From the NCBI GenBank assembly GCA_900175165.2, contig FWWN02000592.1:1-54497 (forward strand): a stretch of 54,497 nt of DNA, given 5' to 3'. A program made the position numbers and the translations under genes. How positions within the stretch are numbered: the first letter of the stretch is position 1; each line of letters begins with the position of its first letter. Source of the stretch: Rhizomucor pusillus. Taxonomy: Eukaryota; Mucoromycota; Mucoromycetes; Mucorales; Lichtheimiaceae. Below the pieces are notes generated by a model that ran no database searches, was not told where the DNA came from, and saw nothing but the letters and a program-made list of their open reading frames with translations. Positions 23,913-36,039 of this stretch are shown here, one piece after another.

Positions 23913-24201
23913 CTTGATGAAGCTCGTGCAATAAACTCTACGGAGCAGCAGTAGCAAGACGGACATTGTGAGTTTTCGCGCGGCTTTGGAGTCGTCAGCT
24001 CATCTTACAAGAATGTTCGTCGCGATGCGCGTCAAGTTGCCAAGGAGATGACGGGAGGGGAGAAAAAAGGGAAAGGCCTGGTATGCAAGTCAGGGACGAG
24101 ATAGCGAATCCAAAGTCGGAGCGACTCCCTTTGCACTTTTGGTCCGAACGAGAGCTAACTTTTCTCGCGGGACGTCGGCTCCTCCTCACACTATCGAACC
24201 A

Positions 24202-24489
24202 ATGTCAACTGTAACTGCTACGTATAAATCTACCGACGCTTCCAAGGAGTTCCAAGTACCGGTAGAAGACAGCAAATCCGGAAACGGTGTAGACAGTCTG
24301 ACAAGCAGCATTGTCAAAATACAAAAGGAGATCAACGTATACCTGACTGAGCGCATGGCAGCAAGCAACGATGCAACCACATTGGCAGCTGACGAGGAAG
24401 AGGAAGAGGAAGAAGAAGAAGACGACGCTGAAGAGGAAGACCAGGAGGCAAAGACAGGATCTGCGGTAAAGAAGCAAAAGATCGTTTAA
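24202..24489 (+). CDS. GON7: EKC/KEOPS complex subunit Gon7-like
   Basis: Single-exon gene of 95 residues. The middle segment SLTSSIVKIQKEINVYLTER followed by M resembles yeast Gon7 (its helix ends in an INEFLTGRM-like sequence). The remainder is a long acidic run and a short basic end (AVKKQKIV), the layout of the Gon7 family in fungi and animals. Gon7 stabilises Pcc1 in the KEOPS complex, which makes N6-threonylcarbamoyladenosine on tRNA. I chose the ATG at 24202 because the reading frame upstream (to 24139) lacks conservation; a 21-residue longer start is possible. Recognition rests on one short helix, so confidence is moderate. Confidence 0.7.
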   Translation: MSTVTATYKSTDASKEFQVPVEDSKSGNGVDSLTSSIVKIQKEINVYLTERMAASNDATTLAADEEEEEEEEEDDAEEEDQEAKTGSAVKKQKIV

Positions 24490-24687
24490 GGGCGTAGAGA
24501 CCTTAATGTTGCTTTGGTTTCGACAGACTACCGAGATCTAGACTTGCATTATATCGCAACAGAACGCGTTTCATTCTCTTGTCTTACTGTAAATATAGCA
24601 TTTTTACTGTACTGTAAAGCCAATTCCCGGCGCCAAGAACGAACATAAATCCTGACTATCGATGTATCGAAAACGATTCGCACGTCG

Positions 24688-25394
24688 CTACAGCTTTTCG
24701 TCCCAAGCATATATCAGTTCTGCAAATGCTTCATCTGACAAAACCTGAGTCTCGTAACCAAAATACTCTGCAAGGACAATGGCGAGTATATGGCGACACT
24801 GGAGACACAGAATGAGTCAATACAGGGTCGTGGCCAAACGGATGAAAAATATGACAATACATTACCATCATCATATCTTTGTTGCAGAGAACATTTTGCA
24901 TGAATGCTATACAGTTGCAATATTGAGGCTGAAGTTGGCAGATGAATGTTGCCCGAGGCTGCGGCTCTGCATGTTCTGAAGAGTCGGGAGCGTTTGATGG
25001 CTCTGGAAGTTGATATGTATTCTCGCCTACGTTGTCCTTGGCATTTTGTTTGGTTACGGACGATGGGTATTTGTCGTAGATCCGAAAGACTGTCCGTCCC
25101 GCATGGCAAGTAATCTTTGATACTGCGAATACATTGTCTGCGTTTGCACCAACGCGCTTCTCACAATGAACCTTGCAAAGAATCCATACCTGATCGGGTA
25201 TCCAGTAAATGCAAAGCTTGCAAGAACGTTTCACCAAATATTAGGTACAACCTTCTTGCGGTTTCTTGGCTGACTATTTGCAAATCACTGATCAGGTTTC
25301 GCCCGTCTTCATTGCAAAGGGTACGCTTACTGTGGCCTGTTTGCTCAATATCTGTCAAGCAACAATCTACAATGCGTAACGTCACATTGTGCAT
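24688..25394 (-). CDS. SWS1: SWIM zinc-finger protein Sws1/ZSWIM7
   Basis: Shu-complex component that partners Rad51 paralogues to promote Rad51 filament formation in homologous recombination. Three exons fit (minus): 25394-25190, 25137-24866 and 24798-24688, 588 nt, 195 residues. The helical start QETARRLYLIFGETFLQALH followed by LLDTRS aligns with the ZSWIM7 segment before its core. The SWIM motif is split by the last intron: QYCNCIAFMQNVL in exon 2 and CRHILAIVLAEYFGYET in exon 3 (CxC...CxH). Compared with human ZSWIM7 (140 residues) there is a Ser/Glu/Pro-rich insertion of about 35 residues between the sheet and the zinc motif. The N-terminal start is uncertain: the first 40 residues look poorly conserved and may hide another intron. 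Confidence 0.8.
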
Positions 25395-26126
25395 CGTTCG
25401 TTCACAGAGAATAGGAATCTTTTGCTCGTGAATGGGATAAGGCGGAGAAAAATAAGACCTAAGACCTGACACCTGACATCTCGTGCCTCTGCTCCAGATC
25501 GTCCTGACCTACTATACGCTGAGAGCAGATAGGTCGACAACAGACGTTCGTGCCAGAAAAAGATCCGAGAAAGAAGACATAGAGATACATGTATTTTAGG
25601 CCATTTTTCCTCGTCATATATCGCACTAGGAGCAGAGTAAAAGATAGACGCGTGTCGCAGTTTTGAAGCAGGATTTTCAGACCTGCTCATGTTAACGAGC
25701 TATGCTACTGTAGATTCTAAATGTGCCGAAATAATCACTGTATATGTCATTGGGCTTAATAGCTAACATTTAGGGAATTAATGATTACTTTCAAACTCGA
25801 AGATCTTAATGCATAGAAAAAGCATGAGGACGCATACAAATTGCTTATAATATAAATACATGTTTATTAACGACACGAGTGACACCTCTATTAGCGACAA
25901 CAATGTAAAGGTCACGAGGGAGTTTCTGCATAGAAAAGTGGACTGGTTCCAGCGATAATGGAGCCAATTTCAGGTTTCCTTAGCCACACCTAAATCGAAA
26001 GCGCGACGCGTTCCAACCGCGCCGCTGCTTGCACGTTCCACCGCTTCCTTTCTCCTGTCTCTTGCCTCTTTCCTCTCTACTGTACTTTCCCACTCTCCAA
26101 TTGAATGACACAAATCTGCTGCTCCA
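25395..26126. other. Intergenic region, divergent promoters
   Basis: About 730 bases between SWS1 and the APSES gene starts; no supported coding sequence. CT-rich tracts just before the APSES start (about 26040-26095) are typical of fungal promoters. Confidence 0.4.
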
Positions 26127-28155
26127 ATGGACAATGCAGATTCACCCAGCTCACCTATTATCTACAAAGCAACATACTCCCACATCGATGTCTACGAGAT
26201 GCTAGTTCAAGGAAATCCAGTTATGCGACGCAAATCGGACTCGTACATGAACGTAACTCAAATCCTCAAGATTGCTGGCTTGGACAAGAACAAGAGAACA
26301 AAAATCTTGGAGAAGGAAATTCTTATTGGGGAGCATGAAAAAGTGCAAGGCGGTTACGGCAAGTTTCAAGGCACCTGGTGAGTTATTCAATCTTCCCAAA
26401 GGTATCAAACTTCTTGCTAACGTGACTTTCAAGGATTCCTCTAGAGAAAGGCAGAGAAGTTGCTGAACGTTACGGAGTACTTGAGCTGTTACTTCCTATT
26501 CTCGACTTCGACCCTTCCAACTTGAACGACAATCAGATACCCACCAAAGATGAAGTCAGGAGCACTCTTCGCGCACAGTCTAGTCAAAACAACGAACAAA
26601 CTCCTTATTTACTGGCATCGCCAGCATTGTCTCCAGCAATGAGTATGGACTCTCCTGCTTCTCCGTATGCCTCGTCACCGTCCTCCACTGGATACTACAG
26701 TTCCCTTCCTATGACCCGACCGTCTCCACAAGAAGATCAGCCGAATCATCATCCACGCAAAAAGCAAAAGACAGTGCAGACGGTAGCGCCCAGGCCTGAA
26801 CCACCCCAGACAACAATACTCCAGGATCCAAATCGACAACGTACTTTTTTGATGAATCTGTTCCTAACAGAAGATACATTTGAAGCATCGGATTGGCTAA
26901 AAGAAAAGATACCACGTGGACTTGATTTAAATATCCCCATAGACGACCAGGGCCACACGGCACTTCACTGGGCGGCGTCTTTGGGAAGGATCAAAACATT
27001 GGAACTCTTGATATCCGGTGGGGCTGACATCCGACGTACCAACGCATCAGGAGAAACTCCTTTGATGCGATGCGTTATGATGACCAATGCCTACAACGTT
27101 CATTGCTTTCCTCGAATCTTGGACAACCTGTATGATTCTTTGATGGTTACTGACAACAAGAAACGAAGCATCCTCCATCACATTTCCCTGACAGCAGGAA
27201 TACCTGGTCGCTGCTCTGCAGCCATCCATTACTTATCAAGCGTTGTTAATGCCACTCGAGACTTTGAGCAGGCTCAAACTCTTTACAGCATGAGAGACTT
27301 CAATGGTGATACAGCATTCGATCTTGCAAAAAAGTCTGGCTGCAAACAGATAGTAGACATTTTCCTCCGTCGCGATGAAGACGAGAAATCACTGGTAAGT
27401 GTGGTGTCCTTCGGGACGCAAAAAGCATGATATTTGACTGCCTTTGAACGTATATTAGGTAGAACAGAAAAATGGCGTGACTTCAGCGAACTATACCGAT
27501 AAACCTGCACTAACGGAAATCCATCGTTTCTATAATCCTCGTGCTGTAGAAGTTGCTTCGAGTAGGTATCCATGAGTGGACGCTGCTGCCTAAACTTTGA
27601 TTGCTAACTATGACATGTACAGATATTCAGCTGTTGATAGAAGCTTTGGATAAAGATTACAGCGAAAAGTTAAAGGCTAAAGATGAGGAACTTTGGAGAA
27701 CTCGAGGAAGCTTATCCACGATTGTCACACAACTGCGAGAAGCTAAATCCAGGCTTGGAGAACATGGTCGCGATATACAGATTAACACGCCGGCGTGGAT
27801 TACGGAAAGCTCTACAGAAACAGACGCTGATTCCATACCAGAACATGCCAAGTCTTCACGTGAAAAACTGCTGGAGCAGAAAATCAAGTTCCTGCAGGAT
27901 CAATTGGACACGCAAGATAAAACTCATCAGGAAATGAAAGCACGTATCAAAGAACTCGAGGCGCAGTCAGATGCGACAGAAACAAAATGCAAACAGTTGA
28001 TAGCTGCATGCTCTGGATTACCGTTGGAAAAGGTTGATTTGCTCGTGGATCCAATGTTGGCGGCCGTTCAGAGTGACCCTCCTGATTTGGACTTTATGCA
28101 AGTGGTACGATTTATGGAGACTTTGCGGCAACAACATAGCCAGTTACAACAATAA
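26127..28155 (+). CDS. MBP1: APSES-domain transcription factor with ankyrin repeats (Mbp1/Swi4/Res type)
   Basis: DNA-binding subunit of an MBF/SBF-like factor controlling G1/S genes. Four exons: 26127-26377, 26434-27394, 27459-27561 and 27623-28155, total 1848 nt, 615 residues. The APSES/KilA-N domain occupies about 10-105 (YSHIDVYEMLVQGNPVMRRK, MNVTQILKIAGLDKNKRTKI, GGYGKFQGTWIPLEKGREVA). A Ser/Pro-rich linker with a basic HPRKKQKT patch, a likely nuclear signal, leads to ankyrin repeats around 250-410 (DDQGHTALHWAASLGRIKTL, GDTAFDLAKKSGCKQIVDIF). A C-terminal coiled coil follows (KLLEQKIKFLQDQLDTQ and neighbours), in the place where Swi6-type partners dimerise. Which paralogue it is cannot be fixed from domain order alone. 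Confidence 0.94.
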
Positions 28156-28588
28156 TAAGAGTCTTGACACGGTTCTATATATCAGACAACAGTGAACACG
28201 ATAAACCAACATATCCCTACTTCTCGTCAATTTTCCCCTTGTACGTAGTCTTTTTTCTCACGCACACACACGCACACGCATTCCACACAACTTTTCTATC
28301 TCTCTCTATACATCTCGATACTTTTGTACATATTAGCTTTCTTTTCATTGCTGCCAAACTGAACGTTATATTGCGCCAACGTACATCGTCTCTGTTGTCA
28401 TGTCGATATTTTTGCACAGTTGATTGCGTATTCAACCAGTTTATGAACAGATTGTGGCATTTTAGTTGATTTCGCGCAAAGTATATTTCATTCATGCATG
28501 AACCAGTGCATGGATCGAGGTGTGGTCAGCATGATGTGAATTTTTTGTCAAAAGCTATAAAAGAAACTTCTCATCAATGCATCGCTTT

Positions 28589-28906
28589 TCACTTCTTCCT
28601 CCGCTCCTTCTTCCTCTCGTACGGTTCTGTCTTTGTAGGTTGCAACATGGACTTCGCATATTGATACATCGTATGGCGCCGTGGCGTATCCGTTGCCGAG
28701 AACCAAGGCGTGAAAGACGCTCTGCGCCACGGGTAAGGCCAGTAAGTGACCTTGCTCTGAGTGATTATTGTTCGCTTTCTCACAATACGTTTTTGATAGA
28801 ATCCTCCTCGTCGTCTTCGTCCGCTCTGTCGCCTGTCTTCCGTCTTCCGTCCTGCTTCGTCCTCTTTCTCCGCTATCTTCCCCAACCCGACGCTCCTTCC
28901 ACTCAT
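28589..28906 (-). CDS. Possible small basic protein, unrecognised
   Basis: A 105-codon minus-strand frame whose second half is non-random: KVTYWPYPWRRASFTPWFSA then TDTPRRHTMYQYAKSMLQP and a very basic KKERRKK end. The first half is compositionally biased (Arg/Glu/Gly) and may be an untranslated or intronic stretch; another frame starting near 28952 (MVSYVLRLWQPIAYSHEWKE) could supply a different first exon. I do not recognise the family. All three minus frames are open here because of composition, so the model may be wrong. Confidence 0.3.
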   Translation of the reverse strand: MSGRSVGLGKIAEKEDEAGRKTEDRRQSGRRRRGGFYQKRIVRKRTIITQSKVTYWPYPWRRASFTPWFSATDTPRRHTMYQYAKSMLQPTKTEPYERKKERRKK

Positions 28907-29557
28907 GCGAGTAGGCGATTGGCTGCCAAAGTCTTAGGACATAACTGACCATAGTCGATATTGAAAAATATCATTTAAAAATCCCAGATTGGCCGGCGAC
29001 GACCCCCACCCCGGGTGCAAGGCTCCCGTAAGAAAGTTTGCGACAAGTCAAAAAGCCAAAATCGACACTGTGCGCTTCGTTGCCTGGCTATCCTTAATTC
29101 GACATCCATGAGAGAGTATTTATATTGTTATTAATGATAATAAATATTTGTAACTGTAGATCTAGTTGGGTATTTGCAGGCAACGCAAAGCGATGTCTGC
29201 CTTGCAGTCATTGACTTTGCTGGTTTTCCACAAATTGCTTTCATATCAAGAATTTGCTCATTCAATTTCCTAGCATCAAAAAAGTTGCAATCGACAGCTA
29301 CAACCTCGACAACCGTCTATACATATTCGATGCAGGGCAGCTTATTGCAAACAATTTACACCCTGCAGCATTCACATCAAAGATCTATGTCATCTGCAGA
29401 ATTGAATTATGATCAAAGAGATGTTCGCCGTGCTGTACTTTTGCGTGCATTGCTCAAGAGATTCGATTGCTGAACAAGGACCCATCCTTAGATCAAACAG
29501 CTTCTTCTATTATACAATTTATTTGCTCCATGTATTATATTTCTATCATTTATGCTA
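28907..29557. other. Region downstream of ATP10 with one orphan exon-like segment
   Basis: Mostly AT-rich non-coding. On the plus strand 29273-29412 there is an acceptor-like TTTCCTAG followed by an open, protein-like segment (KVAIDSYNLDNRLYIFDAGQ, continuing to a stop as LIANNLHPAAFTSKIYVICR). It has no start or partner exon that I could find; probably a relic. Confidence 0.3.
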
Positions 29558-30762
29558 TTATTGTCGCTTTTGAATCAAGTATTCAGTCATGCCCAGCATG
29601 TTGGAAATTTCCTTTTCTGTGGCGTTACCGTGCGCAGTCCATCGAATTCTGCACTTTTCATCGACGAGGTAGACGTAGCCAATGTATTGATTGGTCATGT
29701 CAAGCCTTCGCCGTACTCGTGTCAAATCCTTCAGCAACAAGATATATTTATCCTAACGATCGTGTTAGTCTCTTGCATACAACCTCTCTGTGGATGAGAA
29801 CCATACCCTTTGTTCTTCCGGAACACTTTTCCGAATACTTGGTACGAATGCGCGTAGAATCCATTGCTTCATAAAATTCTCCTGGACATTGAGCTGCGAT
29901 CAAGAAGTTAGCTTTGCCGCCAGTGTATAGTGCAAAGTAATGGTTACGAACGTATAGTTGCTGAACATCTTTTTTCTGTGCAAAGTGATGCATAAAAGGT
30001 TCAATGAATGATTTGACGTGAGACTATGTAAAGACAGATAAATGAATATGGTTTCAATTACATATTGTGACTACATAAAGATTTACCTCGCCGTATTGTG
30101 CATACACAAAGGACATGAGTGTGATTTTGCCGGTCAAAAGATCAGTTGTGTGTACATGTTGCTTTAACAAATCCATGCCTTCAAAATCAGGCATGTATCC
30201 AGCTTTCTGGATCCAACATTAATTATGCAAATTCTAGTTTCGCTATGACTTTAAAGTAATACCTCTGCCTTGATCAGTTTGTCGGATGCTTCATACATCT
30301 TTCCACCATGCTTTCTCATTTCTAACAGCAATGTTATTTCGCATTTCTCAGAGTGGTAATATACCGCATTTACCATGGATATCCGCATAGTAAGATCTAG
30401 TTGCTTCCTCTACACTTTAAAGTATTTATAGGTAAGGTCTAGGAATAACAAAGTCTGAGAGGAGTTACATACAGATAGCGACGATTCGCAGCGTGAGCAG
30501 CAAAAGCCTTGTCGTAGTCTGTCAGATCTTTCAGCTTTCTTGACTTGCGCTCGAGCCAACCTGACTTGTCAACAATTGGCGGCTCTCGCAAACCAAGGAC
30601 TACGGGTGGTTCACGAAACGGTTTCTGTTCCTGTTCCTTTTCTTCAGTAGTCTCTGTCGTATATAAACGTCTTGCGATTGGCTGCAGTGTCCTCAACGAG
30701 CATTCTCGCAGAGGCTGGTGGTAGCTGCAATGTCGAATTGCCTGAAACGATCTTGACAGCAT
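29558..30762 (-). CDS. ATP10: Mitochondrial ATP synthase assembly factor Atp10
   Basis: Chaperone for Atp6 incorporation into the F0 sector, acting at the matrix side of the inner membrane. Seven exons (minus): 30762-30469, 30407-30374, 30321-30263, 30206-30087, 30023-29952, 29893-29807 and 29728-29558, 837 nt, 278 residues. The N-terminus MLSRSFQAIRHCSYHQPLRE is arginine-rich without acids, a mitochondrial presequence. Family marks: EATRSYYADIHEMRKHGGKM, KAGYMPDFEGMDLLKQHV, TGKITLMSFVYAQYGESHVK, LNVQENFMKQWILRAF, SVPEEQR and the end IGYVYLVDEKCRIRWTAHGN-ATEKE. I chose the second in-frame Met (30762) over the upstream one because it begins the presequence. Several ORF-frame changes between exons are normal intron phases. 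Starts 137 bases from the divergent kinase. Confidence 0.9.
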
Positions 30763-30899
30763 GAAGGCGATGAAAAGAAAACTGTAGGGCTGAGTTTCGA
30801 CAAGAAGATCCCTCAACTGCAGCTGGGCTTCTGGTTGCAACAGGGCGTATACTTTTGATTCACACCATTCGGTTCATCTCGGATCTAATAGCTTCAGCC
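30763..30899. promoter_or_regulatory. 137-bp divergent promoter between ATP10 and the STK32-like kinase
   Basis: The two translation starts face away from each other with only 137 bases between them, so core promoters and 5' UTRs must share this interval. No clear TATA or CCAAT element was seen. The kinase side also lacks an in-frame ATG in this interval. Confidence 0.55.
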
Positions 30900-32894
<1,995 letters not shown>

Positions 32895-32990
32895 CACACA
32901 GCAGAATCTTATACACATTCTACCTTCGTACATAGCCAGTCTGCTGCCATCCCTGTTATTCCTAAATACCCATACAGCCTCATTGTAAGT

Positions 32991-32996
32991 AATAAA
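32991..32996 (+). terminator. Poly(A) signal after the STK32-like kinase
   Basis: AATAAA 97 bases after the stop codon. Confidence 0.4.
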
Positions 32997-34157
32997 AAGG
33001 CGCCATTTTAACCCCTTCTTTGTGACCTTGAATACCTGCATCGCTGCAAATCAGGATTGTCCTGGATATCCTCCATTCAAATTCGAGCACTATTTCCACA
33101 ATCGGCTGTGATCTGTTAGGCGCCTGCTAATCTACGATAAAAATCACAAGCAATCAGAGCGCAAGAGCACGAACATGTTGTTACTGGTTTAGTAATCTGG
33201 TATTTCGTGCGTAGAGCCATTCAAGCACGCCCTGCCGACCGTTTATACTCTATCCCTTGTGGTTCCATGACGATGAGTTCTTTCGTACACAGACATATCC
33301 TTCGCTATATGCGCTGCTCTTTTCTAGTCACTTGGCAAAATTTTACAGCGTAGCTTGTCCCCAAGAGTCAAAAAAAGCGCAAATAAACAGTGTATTCCAT
33401 AAGAAAAAGCTGGATAACTATAACGTGTTACATACTCGATTGTTGCTAAAAGTTCATTATTTTCCTCCTTCGCATGCGGCGAAGTGAAAGACCAAAGAAG
33501 CGGGATTATCGGGTAATTTTACAACGACTGCCGTGAGGCAACCTTATTTGGTCATGAGGCTCCTCCGACCTCAGCTCTCACCTAGTGGGCAGCTTAGAGG
33601 TCCGCTAACTTATAGGTGAACACGAAACAAATGAATAAATATACCATTTTTCTCCCAAAATATCAGTGTTAATTCTGCTTGAGAAGGTCGTTAGCGTGTC
33701 GTAGATTCACTATTGCCTGTTCTATGTGTTGACTTGGCCTCGCTGGGGTGTGAGTTTCTTCTGTTACTATAGTCTTCCATTGTAGAATTCAGATTTATTC
33801 TGTTCATTTTTTATTCCGTTGCCAAGGAGGAGTTGCATCCATTCTCTCTATTCTTAGTATAGATTTGACCTTCGTCTGGGCAGATATCCACTCTTATTTC
33901 TTATACTTCTGTATTCGAAGTCAGAGATCCTAATAAGGATGCATTTTTTAATACACTTGGGAATACAAAGCAAGGGAAAACGCGACGCAAAAGGCTGACG
34001 ACTAGGAGTGTGAAGTTTATTCGTGCCGACTGACGACAAAGGAGTGTGAACTTCCTTCGGACTGGCCTAACTGCCTGCCTTATTTGGACGATGTCAACCA
34101 ACGCATAAATTTAGTCATTGCATGGACAAAAGTTCACTGTTCTTCCTGGCAGCGAAA
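32997..34157. other. Intergenic region, no gene seen
   Basis: About 1.2 kb, AT-rich. The only open frames are short and of random composition; no transposon relic was recognised. Confidence 0.4.
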
Positions 34158-35369
34158 ATGTCGGCTACTATTGAACCCAACCTCGCGTTGATGTACAAGG
34201 AGAAGTTTCCCAATCGGTGTCTATTTACAAAAGACTGGGAATCTCTCGCTTCGGACTGGAGTGATCGTTTTAGAGCAGACGCGAATGACATCCAAGTTCC
34301 TTTGCAGGTAAACTCTTCCAAAGGGTGGATCGACTGCCCTGTGGCTCACACAATTCCAGCCTCAACAATCTGCCGTTGTTCCCATGGCATGGAAAGCCAT
34401 ATTTAAGAATGTGGAGCTGACCAATAAGCAAGACGATGCCTTGGAGCATATGAAAGCAGCATATTATGAGCTTCACGCAGCCCTGGCCACGGACAGTGTG
34501 ATCTTACGCAAGGCAAAGCAAGTCGTCGAGATTGCTGTTTAATTCTAAGCAGAACAACGTCCATTGAAAAGGGTTGACGGAAGTCTGAGGAGTCAGTTAA
34601 TAGCGGTTCAGCCAACACTTCTTGATGCTAATTCTATTCCAGCTTATGTCAGACACGACAGACAGTGCGGAAAAACTTTTTGGCTGGAGCAGACATAAAG
34701 GCATTTTCAGTATATGTAGTAAGGAAACTGGTTTAACACGATTGTCGGCAGAAAAATCGAACCTACCAAGTGCCAATGAAGGGTCATCCACTGCTGCAGA
34801 GCAAAGTACTCATGACCATAATGCAGAAACTGGTGGAACATCAACAGAGGAAGCAGTAGCGATACTGGTGGACGATGCCGATATCGTGGAGCGGCACACG
34901 TGTCAAGATATTTTGAATAAGTGGATGTTTAATCTCGTGAGCCATTAACTATTCCGCTTGATGTACTTACTTGCCAATCTCTTATCTGTTAAATCATTAC
35001 ATAGGCGAAAAACGAAGGTTGCCAGACAGCGTGCCAGACAACGATCAACTTGATCCGAGGGAACAAAGGGCGCCTGGAGCATCTACCACATACTCTTTTG
35101 TCAAAATTCGACGATCCAAATGTGTGTCCGGAGGTATGCAGTTTGCTCTGTTCTTTTTATACTGTATTAATTTTTCTAATTAAAACCATCATAGCCACCT
35201 GCAGACGTCTACAAAGACCGTACTATCTTATGTCGCCAGCTCAATCTATGGAGGAATGGCGAAAATGTTCAGGCAGGCACTTGGAGTCGATATATGGGAG
35301 AATTTGACCCTCTCAAAACCAACAGTTGACCTCGAAGACGATCTATTGAATATGATCCAGGAGATATAA
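34158..35369 (+). CDS. Conserved-looking protein of unknown function, 304 aa
   Basis: I do not recognise this family. Five exons keep frame: 34158-34307, 34360-34536, 34643-34936, 35005-35133 and 35205-35369, giving 915 nt, 304 residues. The N-terminal part is helical and aromatic-rich (MSATIEPNLALMYKEKFPNR, LFTKDWESLASDWSDRF, MAWKAIFKNVELTNKQDD). A Ser/Thr/Glu-rich linker follows. The C-terminal part is LSKFDDPNVCPETSTKTVLS then YVASSIYGGMAKMFRQALGV and ends NMIQEI. For the last exon two acceptors are possible; the one at 35205 gives the much more protein-like frame, while 35195 gives a shorter product ending at 35329. The donor after exon 2 (GTTTAA) is weak. No membrane segment, signal peptide or catalytic motif is visible. 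Confidence 0.65.
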
Positions 35370-36039
35370 GAGGTAAGTGGCTTCCGCTCCAAGTGCCGCA
35401 GTGGATAGTAACGAAAAAATATCATTGGTAGCCGTTGAACAGCAGAACCCATAACAGCACGAAGGTGCTTATTGCGATTGCCACGAGAAGTTGGAGCTTT
35501 TGAAGAAGATGGATACGATCAAACATCCCGGCACCAAACGATATCATCAGCTGATCAGAGCTTGCAATGTACAAAAATAGCAGCACTGACGACCTCGATA
35601 TAGTCTCGCGATTGATACAGACGAAAAATCAGTATCTAAACTCGAATACATGTCGTCTCGTTCACTCGCAAAATGAACTAGACTTGGCTATTCTATACGG
35701 AATTTGACCGAGATGTTTACATTGTAGCACGGAAAAAAGAATAAAAATTGCTCCTTTCCCTTCCGATGTTCTAATTGGAGACTTTGCTCAGTTGGTAACT
35801 CTAAGGATATGCTGCATGTTTAAGTTCCTTCTATTACACAAATGTATCATGTCAATTCCCAGATCTGGGCTATTCTTTTGATATGTATATGTGGATCAAG
35901 GAGATAATGCGTTGAAAAATTGCATGGGTTTTTTTCAGTCTTGCGGGAATGAAGGCCGTGACACGAACTCTTTGCTATCAGGTTTTTCCGGGCTTTTCAA
36001 TCAGCTTTTTCGCCCTTCTCTTTCTCCAAATAAATTACC
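35370..36039. other. Intergenic region, no gene seen
   Basis: About 670 bases of AT-rich sequence between the 304-aa gene and L2HGDH, with no supported coding sequence. Confidence 0.4.

Noticed and set aside
24714..25109. 131-codon minus frame overlapping SWS1
   Set aside because: Different frame from the SWIM-motif exon; composition random.
28670..28745. Possible tRNA near 28.7 kb on either strand
   Set aside because: GC-rich complementary blocks suggested it, but no TTCGA loop, anticodon stem or acceptor pairing could be drawn.
35195..35329. Alternative last exon ending LKTNS for the 304-aa gene
   Set aside because: The acceptor ten bases downstream gives a longer frame with a much more protein-like sequence; kept only as an alternative.
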